From Streptomyces justiciae (GTDB taxonomy: Bacteria > Actinomycetota > Actinomycetes > Streptomycetales > Streptomycetaceae), in the NCBI RefSeq assembly GCF_015163075.1, contig NZ_JADDXU010000011.1, positions 1 through 64,000 of the forward strand: DNA of 64,000 nucleotides, written 5' to 3'. Shown here piece by piece: positions 42,366 to 51,180 of this stretch. A program made the position numbers and the translations under genes. Numbering within the stretch: position 1 is the stretch's first letter; every line of letters begins with the position of its first letter. The notes beneath the pieces were generated by a model, which was not told where the DNA came from, searched no databases, and was given only the letters and a program-made list of their open reading frames with translations.

Positions 42366-43454
42366 CTACTCCGCCGCGAAGGTGAGGGCACGGGTCAGTT
42401 CCGGACGGCTGAGGACGTCGGTGCTGTCGGCGAACTGGTCGATGGCGCCGATCGCGGGCAGGGCACGGATGCCCGCGTCGGTGATGCGAGCGGTCAGCGC
42501 CGTCGCGAAGCGTTCGGCATGGAGCACCTGGAACGGTCTGGTGTGGTACGGCCGAGTGGTGGGGTCGACGACGTCGGTCAGGCCGAGCCGGTTGTGTGCG
42601 TCCGCGACGGCCTCGTAAGCACGTACCAGGTGGCGCTCACGGGTACGCCAGTCGGTGGCGGCGAGGGCCGCGGTGAGCACCGGGGTGAGCGCGGGCGCCT
42701 GGGGCGTGCGCGCGAAGGCGCTGCCGAGCCACTTGCTGTACGGCGGGTACCGGCGGTCCATGAGCAGACAGAGCCGCATCAGATCACGCACCAGACGGGC
42801 GGTGACGACGGCGGAGCCGAGTTCGTCGCCGACCTCGCCGCAGCGCCCGACGAAGGCTTCCTCCTGGGAGACGCGCCGCCACTGGCAGGCGAGGAGGTGG
42901 AGCCAGAGGTCGTGGGGGTACCAGTCGAGGTGGGCGCGGGCCGGGGCGAGTTGACCGAGTCCGTCGTGGAAGACGGCACCGGCCGTGACCTCGGCGAGGC
43001 GCTGCGTGGGGGTGGCCAGCCAGTCGGCCAGGGCGACACCCTCGCGCGGGTCGAAGCCGAGCTGCCGGGTGAACCAGACGGCAGGGTCGGTGACTTCGAT
43101 CCGGTGGTGAACCGGTCCGTCCGTCGCCCGCATGACCCGGATGCCTGCCTCACCGGTGGGCGCGAAGTGGGTCGGGTATCCGAGGAAGGTCTTCGGCAGG
43201 CGTTCGCCCAGCAGTGCCGTGATCCTCACGCCATGACGGTCGACGTCCTCCGGGCTCAGGAAGACCTGCAGGCGGGGTCCCCACTCGTGGTCGGCGGAGC
43301 GGTCGGTGTCGAATCCGAGCACTTCCGACCCGCTGCCGAGCCGGGCGGCGGAGTGCGCCACCCCGGGAACGGCCGTGTCCAGCAACGGCCGCACGGCCTC
43401 GAAGTAGAAACGACGGCAGAGCTCCAGCCCAGGAACGAAGGACGGCATGGTCAT
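42366..43454 (-). CDS. DUF4037 domain-containing protein
   Basis: 362 aa. The N-terminal part has a nucleotidyltransferase-like motif ARLGSGSEVLGFDTDRSADHEWGP, and the C-terminal part matches DUF4037 (QLGFDPREGVALADWLATP, LHLLACQWRRVSQEEAFVGRCG, LMRLCLLMDRRYPPYSKWLGSAF). Members are annotated as hypothetical proteins related to antibiotic nucleotidyltransferases; activity is unproven. Divergent from the NUDIX gene. Confidence 0.82.
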   Translation of the reverse strand: MTMPSFVPGLELCRRFYFEAVRPLLDTAVPGVAHSAARLGSGSEVLGFDTDRSADHEWGPRLQVFLSPEDVDRHGVRITALLGERLPKTFLGYPTHFAPTGEAGIRVMRATDGPVHHRIEVTDPAVWFTRQLGFDPREGVALADWLATPTQRLAEVTAGAVFHDGLGQLAPARAHLDWYPHDLWLHLLACQWRRVSQEEAFVGRCGEVGDELGSAVVTARLVRDLMRLCLLMDRRYPPYSKWLGSAFARTPQAPALTPVLTAALAATDWRTRERHLVRAYEAVADAHNRLGLTDVVDPTTRPYHTRPFQVLHAERFATALTARITDAGIRALPAIGAIDQFADSTDVLSRPELTRALTFAAE

Positions 43455-43557
43455 GAGGCAGAGCCTGCCGGATCAGCGCCCGGTGGGTCGAAGGCTTTTC
43501 CGTGGACCCGGCGGGCCCGCGGCGGTGAGCGTCAGTCCCGCCTGCCAGGATGCGCGA

Positions 43558-44169
43558 ATGACCTCAACCGGCCGCCCACTCACCCACCATGACGAACCGT
43601 CACGCGCCCGCCTCCTGGAGTTGGTAGGCGCCATCGACCCCTGGGACGACCTGGAGCGCGCCCACCTCAAGACCGCCACCCAGTGGATCTCCGGCGGAGC
43701 CCCGCTCTACCGCGTGCGCAAGCCGGACGTTCCCGCGATGCACCTGGTGAGCTACTTCGTCGTCCTCGATGACGAACGCGGGCAGCAGTTGCTCGTCGCG
43801 CATCGCAAGGCGGGCCTGTGGCTGCCGGCCGGCGGGCACGTCGAGCCGGGTGAGGACCCATGGGTCACGGTGGTCCGAGAGTGCCGCGAGGAGCTGGGCA
43901 TCGCGGCCAAGGCCTCGCCGATCACCGGCGAACACCCCCTCTTCCTCACCGTCACCCGGACCCGGGGCCAGGGCGCCCACACCGACGTCTCGCTCTGGTA
44001 CGTCCTCAGCGCCGCCGCCGACACCATCACCTCTTACGACCAGGGCGAGTTCGAGGCGATCCGCTGGCTGACCGACGAGCAGGTGCTGGAGGTGCCGGTG
44101 GAGCAGCTTGACCCCCACATGCATCGCTTCACCCACAAGCTGCGACGCGCCCGGGCACCACTGCTCTGA
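43558..44169 (+). CDS. NUDIX hydrolase
   Basis: 203 aa from ATG 43558 (AGGA upstream). The complete Nudix box runs from Gly93 to Ile115 with Glu99 and REC-REELGI, in full agreement with GX5EX7REUXEEXGU. The N-terminal 60 residues are helical and typical of a streptomycete subfamily. Hydrolyses a nucleoside diphosphate derivative; specificity unknown. Convergent with a TetR gene, 3 bp apart. Confidence 0.9.
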   Translation: MTSTGRPLTHHDEPSRARLLELVGAIDPWDDLERAHLKTATQWISGGAPLYRVRKPDVPAMHLVSYFVVLDDERGQQLLVAHRKAGLWLPAGGHVEPGEDPWVTVVRECREELGIAAKASPITGEHPLFLTVTRTRGQGAHTDVSLWYVLSAAADTITSYDQGEFEAIRWLTDEQVLEVPVEQLDPHMHRFTHKLRRARAPLL

Positions 44170-44172
44170 CCG

Positions 44173-44862
44173 TCACGCAGTGCCGGGCGCGGGCCTGTCG
44201 CCGTCGAAACCGAGGCCGTGGTGCATCTGATCGGCGATCCAGGCGGTGTACTCGTGCTCGCTCCAGCCACACCCTCGTACCAGCGCCCGGTAATGGGAAG
44301 GATCGTTGAACATCCATACGACGTCCACGGCGCGCTCGTGATCGATTCCGGGCGGCGCGGATGCGAGCGCCTCGATGTGGTCGATCACCATCGTGGCGCC
44401 GGCGCGCCGGTTGCGCTGCATCGTCTCCCACAGGTCGGCCGGCTCGGGACCTTCGTCGGCTGCCCGCCGGACCACCTCGAAGACCTCTGCGGCACGCCCG
44501 CCGATGACACGGCAGACCTCGGCATAGGCCTCGAGGACCGCATACGGCGTCCGCCCCTCCCACACCGGCCGGAACCAGGGACGCTCGGCCACCGGCACCG
44601 GTTCGTCGTCGCCCGCCAGTGCCTGGTCCACGACCTCGCGCAGCAACGCGGCCTTGGAGCCGAAGGCGGCGAAGACGGTCGGCCGCGCCACCGCCGCGTC
44701 CGTGGCGATGTCGGCGAAGGAGGTGGCCGCGTAACCACGGGCGACGAAGAGCCTGCTCGCCGCCGTGACGATCGCCTGCCGGGTCTGCCGGGCGCGCTGG
44801 TCGCGCAGCGGTGAGTCGTACCGGCGCCGCCCGCCGCCTTCCGCACTCCTCTTGACGCCCAT
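44173..44862 (-). CDS. TetR/AcrR family transcriptional regulator
   Basis: 229 aa from ATG 44862. HTH in ARQTRQAIVTAASRLFVARGYAATSFADIATDAAVARPTVFAAFGSKAALL. Divergent from a cupin gene 70 bp away, with an interrupted dyad between them. Likely represses the cupin gene and itself. Ligand unknown. Confidence 0.88.
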   Translation of the reverse strand: MGVKRSAEGGGRRRYDSPLRDQRARQTRQAIVTAASRLFVARGYAATSFADIATDAAVARPTVFAAFGSKAALLREVVDQALAGDDEPVPVAERPWFRPVWEGRTPYAVLEAYAEVCRVIGGRAAEVFEVVRRAADEGPEPADLWETMQRNRRAGATMVIDHIEALASAPPGIDHERAVDVVWMFNDPSHYRALVRGCGWSEHEYTAWIADQMHHGLGFDGDRPAPGTA

Positions 44863-44873
44863 AAACCGACATA

Positions 44874-44892
44874 CTAGCGTCATATTCACTAG
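44874..44892. promoter_or_regulatory. candidate TetR operator before the cupin gene
   Basis: Arms CTAGCG and CACTAG (one mismatch) separated by TCATATT, in an AT-rich 70-bp divergent promoter. CTAG is rare in this genome, which makes the pair stand out. Confidence 0.4.
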
Positions 44893-44932
44893 ACGTTGGT
44901 CTATCCAACTGCTGTCCAGCTTGGAGGCAGCC

Positions 44933-45430
44933 ATGCCTTCCATCAACCGCCCCTACGTCCTCGCGAACACCGAGGGCGAGGCCCTGTGGTTTCTCGGCAA
45001 CCTCGTCACCGTCAAGGCCACGGGAGCGCAGACGCGCGGCCACCTCACCGTGGCGGAGTTCCTCAACCCGGCCGGCTTCGCTCCACCCCTGCACCGCCAC
45101 CTGGAAGAGGACGAGATGTTCTACGTCCTGTCGGGCACCGCCCGCTTCCTGTGCGACGGTCAGGAACTCGTCGCTACCCCGGGGGACTTCGTCCTCCTGC
45201 CGATGGGGCTGCCCCACACCTTCGTCGTCGGCTCCGCGGAACCCCTGCGCTGCCTTCAGATCACCACACCGTCCGGCTTCGAGGACTTCGCCGCGGAAGT
45301 CGGCGCCCCGGCCCGCGAACGCCGGCTCCCCGACCCGACCCCACTCGACCCCGCGACCCTCGGCCACGCCGCGGCCCGCCACCACATCGAGCTCCTCGGC
45401 ACGCCGCCGGGCAGCCACCCGGACGCATAG
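44933..45430 (+). CDS. cupin domain-containing protein
   Basis: 165 aa from ATG 44933 (GGAGG upstream). Cupin motif 1 is PPLHRHLEEDEMFYVLSGTARFLCDG, with metal-binding His/His/Glu, and motif 2 is PGDFVLLPMGLPHTF. It resembles quercetin-2,3-dioxygenase-like small cupins. Controlled most likely by the divergent TetR gene. Enzymatic role not assignable. Confidence 0.88.
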   Translation: MPSINRPYVLANTEGEALWFLGNLVTVKATGAQTRGHLTVAEFLNPAGFAPPLHRHLEEDEMFYVLSGTARFLCDGQELVATPGDFVLLPMGLPHTFVVGSAEPLRCLQITTPSGFEDFAAEVGAPARERRLPDPTPLDPATLGHAAARHHIELLGTPPGSHPDA

Positions 45431-45516
45431 CCTCATCGAGCCCGCCTGAGCAGTTCGCGGTCCACAGGTGCGGCCACGAACTGGTTCGGTCAGAAGCAAG
45501 AACTTCGGAGGGCGGG

Positions 45517-46425
45517 CTACCGGGCGTAGGTGAGAGTTTCTCCGTTCTCGGAGACACGGCGCAGGGTGTCGCCGCTTCCAAGGGTGAGAGTCGAGGTGCT
45601 TCCCGCCACGCAAGAAGAGGGCGGAACACCGGAAGTCAGGGTGCTCGGACCGAGCTTCAGACGGTCACCGCCGTCTGACACGGCGGTCAAGGGCGCAGTG
45701 AACACGCAGTGATAATTGCCGCTGCCGCTGGGGCCGTCAGCGACAAGGATCAACACGTCGTCACCAATGTGCCCTTGCTGCACGACAAGTGAACGGGTGT
45801 GGTTTCCCTCGGTGTTGGAGATGACGGTGCTCCAGCTGCCGAGGAAGGCCTCGGGCACATCGCCTTTCACCACGGCGGAGGAGCTGGGTGAGGAAGAGGG
45901 AGTCGGGTCGTCGCCTCCCACGGAGTGTGCTGGTGGTTGCTGGTGGATCAAGGGGCGGAGCTGGTAACCGAACGCGGTGAAGGCGATGGCCAGGACGGCT
46001 GCCATCGCGGCCAGCGCGAGAGTATGGCGAGGCCCGCGCTTGCGCGGCGACGAAGGGGTGCCGCTCGGTCCGATCATCACGGGCGCTGCGGGGTCGAGGA
46101 CGACGGTGAGCCAGGCCGACGGGTCGGGTCGGGGGACGTCGTGGACTGGAGGGCGAGGGTCCAAGGCTGTGGCGGCCTCGGGTGAGGGCGCCGCGAGGGC
46201 GGACCGGCGTGCGGTGGCGTCGACTGAACGCCGAACTTCCCACACCCGCGTCGCCGAGGAGGGGGCGTCGACCAGTCGGTAGGAGCGCACGCCCAGGGCA
46301 GCGGCTGCGGCCCGGCGTACAAGTCCGAGCTCTACGGGGGCCGTATAGGCGGCAGCCTGCGTGCGACGGCCGGTGGCGCCGAGAGTGGCAGCGGCGGCGC
46401 GCCGCAGCAGGCCGGGTCGACTCAT
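45517..46425 (-). CDS. membrane-anchored protein with extracellular domain like that of Streptomyces Ser/Thr kinases
   Basis: 302 aa. Cytoplasmic Ala/Arg-rich part (1-130), one membrane helix at about 135-155, a Ser/Pro linker, and an extracellular beta-rich domain (about 190-302: EAFLGSWSTVISNTEGNHTRSLVVQQGHIGDDVLILVADGP...YHCVFTA). The outer domain resembles, from memory, the C-terminal sensor region of some Streptomyces Ser/Thr protein kinases, but there is no kinase domain. The start codon overlaps the preceding gene's stop (TGATG), so the two are coupled. Confidence 0.65.
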   Translation of the reverse strand: MSRPGLLRRAAAATLGATGRRTQAAAYTAPVELGLVRRAAAAALGVRSYRLVDAPSSATRVWEVRRSVDATARRSALAAPSPEAATALDPRPPVHDVPRPDPSAWLTVVLDPAAPVMIGPSGTPSSPRKRGPRHTLALAAMAAVLAIAFTAFGYQLRPLIHQQPPAHSVGGDDPTPSSSPSSSAVVKGDVPEAFLGSWSTVISNTEGNHTRSLVVQQGHIGDDVLILVADGPSGSGNYHCVFTAPLTAVSDGGDRLKLGPSTLTSGVPPSSCVAGSTSTLTLGSGDTLRRVSENGETLTYAR

Positions 46426-46988
46426 CAGAGACCGTCCTGATCGATGGCCGGCCTGTGTAATCGCCCTGGCTGAGAGGAAGAGGAATCCGAAGAGGACGAC
46501 CGACTCGTCGAAGGCGGTTCGGGCGAGCCGACGCCGCGGCGCTGCGTCGAAACGGTCTCCTGACGTCCGTCCACAACCGTCCCGAAACCGTTCTCGGCTG
46601 CGGCCGCCGACTGCGGGGCGTCGGCGGCTGTGGTGACAGCGCCTTCCCCGAGAATCGCCTCAGCCAGACGGGAGCTCTTGAGCTGCACCAGGATCAGGGG
46701 TGCCGACGCTCCGGCGGCGAACACCGCGAAGCCTCCGCTGACCTGCCCCGACGTTCCCAGCAGTCCGGCCACCAGAGCCCCCAGGACGATATGGGCCACG
46801 GCGGCGATGGTTTCGCCCCCGACGTCGTAGAACGACCCGAACGAAGGCGGACCCTCGGCGCCGGGATCGGCGGTATGCCGGTACTGCTGACGTCCACTCA
46901 GCCATTCGTTCATGCAGGTGTAGGCGTGCATGATCCCGCGTACCGCTCCGCCTGCGGCGCCGAGCAGCAGCAGTGTCGCAGTGTTCAC
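46425..46988 (-). CDS. hypothetical membrane protein with Ser-rich C-terminus
   Basis: About 187 aa from GTG 46988; an upstream TTG (47033) is a less likely start. Membrane helices at about residues 4-22 and 55-90 (IAAVAHIVLGALVAGLLGTSGQVSGGFAVFAAGASAPLILVQL), then a hydrophilic tail with a run of serines. It shares a TGATG junction with the kinase-sensor-like gene downstream, so they probably function together. No family recognised. Confidence 0.6.
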   Translation of the reverse strand: MNTATLLLLGAAGGAVRGIMHAYTCMNEWLSGRQQYRHTADPGAEGPPSFGSFYDVGGETIAAVAHIVLGALVAGLLGTSGQVSGGFAVFAAGASAPLILVQLKSSRLAEAILGEGAVTTAADAPQSAAAAENGFGTVVDGRQETVSTQRRGVGSPEPPSTSRSSSSDSSSSQPGRLHRPAIDQDGL

Positions 46989-47155
46989 GGTGCCCCAGCC
47001 CAAGCAGGAAGCCTTCACTGATATCACCACCAAGCCTACGGAGCCAGGGGCTGGAGCGCGGCCAGTTCAGCAAAGCTGAGGGCCCCGGAGCAGCCAAATC
47101 CCGGAGGAGAAGGTCCTGTTGGGCGTAGACGTGGCTGTGCAGGCGGGTGCCGTGG

Positions 47156-47569
47156 TTACTCGGCGTCGAGCTGGTGGTCGGACCAGACGTAGGTTTCCGG
47201 CAGCAGGTCGGCGACCGGGACGGCTCGGAGGTGGTCGCCCTTGCCGACGATGACCTTGAGCGCGGGGAAGTAGTCGAAGAGGACCTGGCGACAGCGGCCG
47301 CAGGGGGGAACGACTCCGCGGTCCCGGTCGCCCACGGCGACGATCGTGTCCAGGTCGTAGGCGCCCTGGGCGGCCGCCGTACCGATGACGACCAGTTCGG
47401 CGCAGGGTCCGCCGGTGAAGTGGTAGGCGTTGACCGCGGTGACGATCCGGCCGTCCGCGGCGCGGGCCGCGGCTGCCATGGTGTGGTTGTCGCCCCGGCA
47501 GCGCGTGCGCGCGATGTGCGCTGCGGCCTCGATGAGTTCGTGGTCGACGGGGTGGGTCTGCGTGGTCAT
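47156..47569 (-). CDS. cytidine deaminase-like (blasticidin-S deaminase-like) protein
   Basis: 137 aa with the zinc site Cys56-Ala-Glu58 (PCAE) and Cys90-x-x-Cys93 (PPCGRCRQ), the usual arrangement of the tetrameric cytidine deaminase fold. NHTMAAAARAADGRIVTAVNAYHFTGG resembles blasticidin-S-deaminase-like members more than housekeeping Cdd. It may deaminate cytidine or a nucleoside antibiotic. Monocistronic. Confidence 0.82.
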   Translation of the reverse strand: MTTQTHPVDHELIEAAAHIARTRCRGDNHTMAAAARAADGRIVTAVNAYHFTGGPCAELVVIGTAAAQGAYDLDTIVAVGDRDRGVVPPCGRCRQVLFDYFPALKVIVGKGDHLRAVPVADLLPETYVWSDHQLDAE

Positions 47570-47663
47570 CTTCTCTGCCTTCGTCCAGGTGTCACGCGAC
47601 GTTCGCGCAGGTGACGGCGGTGCGCAAGCGAATATCAGCGGTGCGCCGTTCCGTCAGACGGGT

Positions 47664-48035
47664 TCACTCCTCTGCCTCGGCAGCGGCTTCGGCCGTCTCC
47701 TGGAAGGTGGTGATGGCCTCGCCGTGGTCCCTCGCCCAGTTCGTCAGGACCTCGATGGGCTCGACGAGGGTCTGGCCGAGGTCGGTGAGGCGGTACTCGA
47801 CGCGCCGCGGTGCTTCGGCGTGGCGTTCGACCAGGCCGTATCGCTGGAGTCGGCGCAGTGTCTGGGTGAGGACCTTGCGGGAGATGCCGCCGATGAGGTC
47901 GACGAGTTCGCCGTGCCGGCGGGGCTGACGGCTGAGCCCGTAGATCACGAGCACGGCCCATTTGTCGGAGAGGATCTCGACCGCGAGGCGCGTGGGGCAG
48001 TCGGCGAGGAAGGCGGGACCGGCCACGTTCTGCAT
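47664..48035 (-). CDS. HxlR family transcriptional regulator
   Basis: 123-aa winged-helix regulator. CPTRLAVEILSDKWAVLVIYGL, RRHGELVDLIGGISRKVLTQTLRRLQRYGLVER and RVEYRLTDLG are the typical HxlR segments, and Cys13 is the usual redox or electrophile-sensing cysteine position. Divergent from a quinone-oxidoreductase-like gene 87 bp away, which it most likely represses. Confidence 0.9.
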   Translation of the reverse strand: MQNVAGPAFLADCPTRLAVEILSDKWAVLVIYGLSRQPRRHGELVDLIGGISRKVLTQTLRRLQRYGLVERHAEAPRRVEYRLTDLGQTLVEPIEVLTNWARDHGEAITTFQETAEAAAEAEE

Positions 48036-48045
48036 GGGGATCGAA

Positions 48046-48062
48046 GGTACCAGGAGGTAACC
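48046..48062. promoter_or_regulatory. candidate HxlR operator
   Basis: GGTACC (48046-48051) and GGTAACC (48056-48062) are closely spaced in the divergent promoter. Related half-sites suggest a regulator-binding element; assignment by position only. Confidence 0.35.
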
Positions 48063-48122
48063 GACGGCTTCGTAACGTCTTCCGCGAGCAACGAAATCAG
48101 CGCCAGCTGCGGAGGATTCACC

Positions 48123-49106
48123 ATGCAACGAGTCGTCGTGTTCGACGAGTTCGGCGGTCCGGAGGTCATGCACGTCGTCGAGGAGCCGGTCGTCGAGCCC
48201 GCCGCCGGTGAGGTGCGGGTCAGGATCGAGGCGTTCGCCGTCAACCCGCTCGACCAGATGGTGCGTTCCGGCACCTCGCCCGCCACCGTCCCCCTGCCCC
48301 ACGCCCGTCTCGGCGTCGAAGGAACCGGCGTCGTCGACGCGTTGGGCCCCGACACCACCGGGCTGAAGATCGGCGATCCCGTCATCCTCGCGGCGGTCCC
48401 GGACGCGAGCGCGCGGGGCAGTTACGCCGAGTACACCACGCTTCCCGCGAGCCAGGTCCTCCCCCGTCCGGCCGGGCTCGGCGTCACGGAGGCGGCGGCC
48501 GTCTGGGTCGGGTACTCCACCGCCTACGGCGCGCTCGTCGAGAAGGCGGGCATACGACCCGGCGACCACGTCCTCATCACCGCCGCGTCCGGCGGCGTCG
48601 GCCGGGCGGCGATGCAGATCGCGCACCAGATCGGCGCCGTTCCCCTCGCCCTCACCCGGCACACCGCACGCAAGGGTGAACTCCTCGCCGCCGGTGCCGC
48701 CGCGGTCATCGCCACCGACCACGAGGACGTCGTCGACGCCGTCCGCCGCCACACCGGCGGGGCCGGCGCCGACATCGTCCTCGACGTGGTCATGGGCCCC
48801 GGCCAGCAGGAGCTCCTCAAGGCGGCCCGCCCCGGCGGAACGCTGGTCGCCGCGGGCTTCCTGGACCCTCGGCCCACCCCGTTCCCGGCCGGCACACCGC
48901 TGAGGATCTTCAGTTACCGGAGCTTCGAGCACACCCTCGACGCCGTCGTCGTGAAACGCATGGCGGCCTTCCTGAACGCCGGCGTGCGCCTCGGTGCGCT
49001 GCGGCCCGCCGTCGACGAAGTGTTCACCCTCGACGACGTCGTGGCCGCACACCGCCGTCTCGAGACGGGTCTCCACGGCGGGAAGAAGATCGTCGTCACG
49101 GTCTAG
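48123..49106 (+). CDS. NADP-dependent quinone oxidoreductase-like protein (MDR family)
   Basis: 327-aa medium-chain dehydrogenase/reductase. GroES-like N-terminus (VNPLDQMVRSG, GVEGTGVVDALG), then a Rossmann domain with AASGGVGRAAMQIA and the Tyr typical of zinc-free quinone reductases. No structural zinc cysteines. Under divergent HxlR control, a combination typical of quinone or aldehyde stress response. GGAGG precedes the ATG. Confidence 0.9.
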   Translation: MQRVVVFDEFGGPEVMHVVEEPVVEPAAGEVRVRIEAFAVNPLDQMVRSGTSPATVPLPHARLGVEGTGVVDALGPDTTGLKIGDPVILAAVPDASARGSYAEYTTLPASQVLPRPAGLGVTEAAAVWVGYSTAYGALVEKAGIRPGDHVLITAASGGVGRAAMQIAHQIGAVPLALTRHTARKGELLAAGAAAVIATDHEDVVDAVRRHTGGAGADIVLDVVMGPGQQELLKAARPGGTLVAAGFLDPRPTPFPAGTPLRIFSYRSFEHTLDAVVVKRMAAFLNAGVRLGALRPAVDEVFTLDDVVAAHRRLETGLHGGKKIVVTV

Positions 49107-49142
49107 GGGCCCGGGGGAGGCCAGAAACGGGACGAGTCGGCC

Positions 49143-51032
49143 TCAGGAGCGGGCGCTCGTGCGGGCGTGCGGTGGGCCGGCCGGTCCCGGGAGCCCGTCG
49201 AGGCCCGCTTCCGGGATCGCCGGTTCCGGGTCCGATTCCTCGCTCTCGCCGAGGAAGCCGCCCGACTGGTGCTGCCACAGCTTGGCGTAGGCGCCGTTCG
49301 TCGCGAGCAGTTCCTCGTGGGAGCCCTGCTCGACGACGGTTCCGCGATCGAGGACGACGAGACGGTCCATGCCGGCGACGGTGCTCAGACGATGGGCGAC
49401 GACCAGGGCCGTACGACCGTCCATCAACCGCCACAGCGCGTCCTGGACGAGGATCTCGCTCTCCGAGTCCAGTGCGCTGGTCGCCTCGTCGAGCAGCAGG
49501 ATCGGGGCGTCGCGCAGGATGGCCCTGGCGAGGGCGACGCGCTGACGCTGGCCGCCCGAGAGCTTCACTCCCCGCTCCCCCACCAAGGTGCCGAAGCCGT
49601 CGGGGAGTTGCTCGGCGAACTCCGTGACGTGCGCGGCCGCGGCCGCCGCGTGGATCTCCTCGTCGGTGGCGCCGGGCCGGGCGAAGGCGATGTTGTCGCG
49701 CAGGCTGCGGTGGAACATGGCGGGTTCCTGCGGGACGTACGCGATCAGTGAGCGCAGGTCGGTCTGGCGGAGCCGGCTGATGTCCTGGCCGCCGATCACG
49801 ATGCGTCCGTCGTCGATGTCGGACATGCGCAGCAGGAGCCGGGTGAGGGTGGTCTTGCCGCCGCCGGACCTGCCGACCAGACCGATCCGGGCGCCCGCGG
49901 GCACGTCCAGGTCGAGTCCCCGGAAGATCGGCTTGGCGCCCGCGTGGGCGAAGGTCACCGCCTCGAAGCGGATGCCGGTGTCCCACGGTGCGAGCGGCTC
50001 GGGTTCCGCCGGGTCGAGCACCGTGGGCGGGTCCAGCAGCAGTTCCGTGAACTGCGCGGCCTCGGTCATCGAGCTTTCCAGGCGCCGGTAGATCTGGTTG
50101 AACTCGAACATGATCTGGGTCGCGTTGGAGTAGTACGTGAAGGCGACGACGACCTCCTCCACGCCCTGGCCCGGGCCGCCGAAGGCGATCGCGACCAACA
50201 GGCCCAGCACGTTGGTCAGCACGGACATCGGGGCGATCAGGGTGTCGACGCGCAGATTGCCGTAGTCCCACGACCGCAACGTCAGGCGCCGCGAGTCGGC
50301 GACCCGGCTGCGGTGTTCGTCGGCCTCCCGCCGCTCGGCGGCGAACGCCCGAATGGTCTCCATGTTCATCAGGCTGTCGGCGACATGGCCGGAGACCCGC
50401 GCGATCGCCGCCTCACGGTCGTTGACGAGCCTCTGCCGACGCCGGATCAGCGGCGTCGCGGCCACCACGGTCAGCCCGATCATCACGAACAGGCCGACGA
50501 CGAGCATCGGTTCGTAGCTCCACAGCACCACGGCACCGAACACCAGCGGGACGAGGCTGCCCACGATCCGGTACGTCACCGTGTCGACGAAGTCCTCGAA
50601 GCGCTTGCCGAAGCTCAGCACCCTCTTGGTCAGGGAGCCGGCGAAGTTGTCGTGGAAGAACGCCGCGTCCTTGGCGAGGAGTTCGTCCATGCCGCTGACG
50701 TACAGGTGCTCCATGCCGAGGGCGTCCACGCGGTTCAGGCAGTGCTGCCCGATCCGCCACACGACCTCGGCGAGCAGCAGCGCCCCGCCGAAGCCGATGA
50801 CGTACGGCAACGCCGAGGCGAGGGTGAGACCGCCGTCGTCGGAGGCCTGCCCTGCCAGCTTGGCGATCAGCAGAGGGGCGACGTAGCGGGTGCCGATGTT
50901 GCCGAGCGCCGGCAGCAGCAGCGCGGGCAGGGCCAGTCGTCGTAGTCGCATCAACTCCCTGCCGTAGCGGCGCAGTGCCAGAACGACCGCGCTCCTGCCC
51001 GGCGTCGGTCCTTGTGTGTCTGTTGTCCCCAT
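49143..51032 (-). CDS. ABC transporter, fused permease/ATP-binding protein (exporter type)
   Basis: About 629 aa from ATG 51032 (a GTG one codon upstream is possible). Six-helix ABC exporter membrane domain (about 40-340), then the ATPase: Walker A GRSGGGKTT, Q-loop VPQEPAMF, signature LSGGQRQR, Walker B ILLLDEATSALD and H-loop VAHRLS. Acidic C-terminal tail. As a single gene it would be a homodimer or pair with a partner elsewhere. Exports a lipid, peptide or drug; substrate unknown. Confidence 0.92.
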   Translation of the reverse strand: MGTTDTQGPTPGRSAVVLALRRYGRELMRLRRLALPALLLPALGNIGTRYVAPLLIAKLAGQASDDGGLTLASALPYVIGFGGALLLAEVVWRIGQHCLNRVDALGMEHLYVSGMDELLAKDAAFFHDNFAGSLTKRVLSFGKRFEDFVDTVTYRIVGSLVPLVFGAVVLWSYEPMLVVGLFVMIGLTVVAATPLIRRRQRLVNDREAAIARVSGHVADSLMNMETIRAFAAERREADEHRSRVADSRRLTLRSWDYGNLRVDTLIAPMSVLTNVLGLLVAIAFGGPGQGVEEVVVAFTYYSNATQIMFEFNQIYRRLESSMTEAAQFTELLLDPPTVLDPAEPEPLAPWDTGIRFEAVTFAHAGAKPIFRGLDLDVPAGARIGLVGRSGGGKTTLTRLLLRMSDIDDGRIVIGGQDISRLRQTDLRSLIAYVPQEPAMFHRSLRDNIAFARPGATDEEIHAAAAAAHVTEFAEQLPDGFGTLVGERGVKLSGGQRQRVALARAILRDAPILLLDEATSALDSESEILVQDALWRLMDGRTALVVAHRLSTVAGMDRLVVLDRGTVVEQGSHEELLATNGAYAKLWQHQSGGFLGESEESDPEPAIPEAGLDGLPGPAGPPHARTSARS

Positions 51033-51180
51033 CACGCTCCCGGTGGTTTCGAAGTCGGAAGTGTCCCGTCAGGGGAGGGACTCAGTCCAGGCATTTACCG
51101 CGGACCGGCGAGAACCGGACACGCTGGTACATGGGTGACCGGCCGGTATTGAGAGCGTCGAGTTTCCGAAGGGGGCCCTG

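Noticed and set aside
45439..45518. Long-range inverted repeat AGCCCGCC / GGCGGGCT between cupin and membrane-protein genes
   Set aside because: Arms are 8 bp and more than 60 nt apart in very GC-rich DNA; likely chance.
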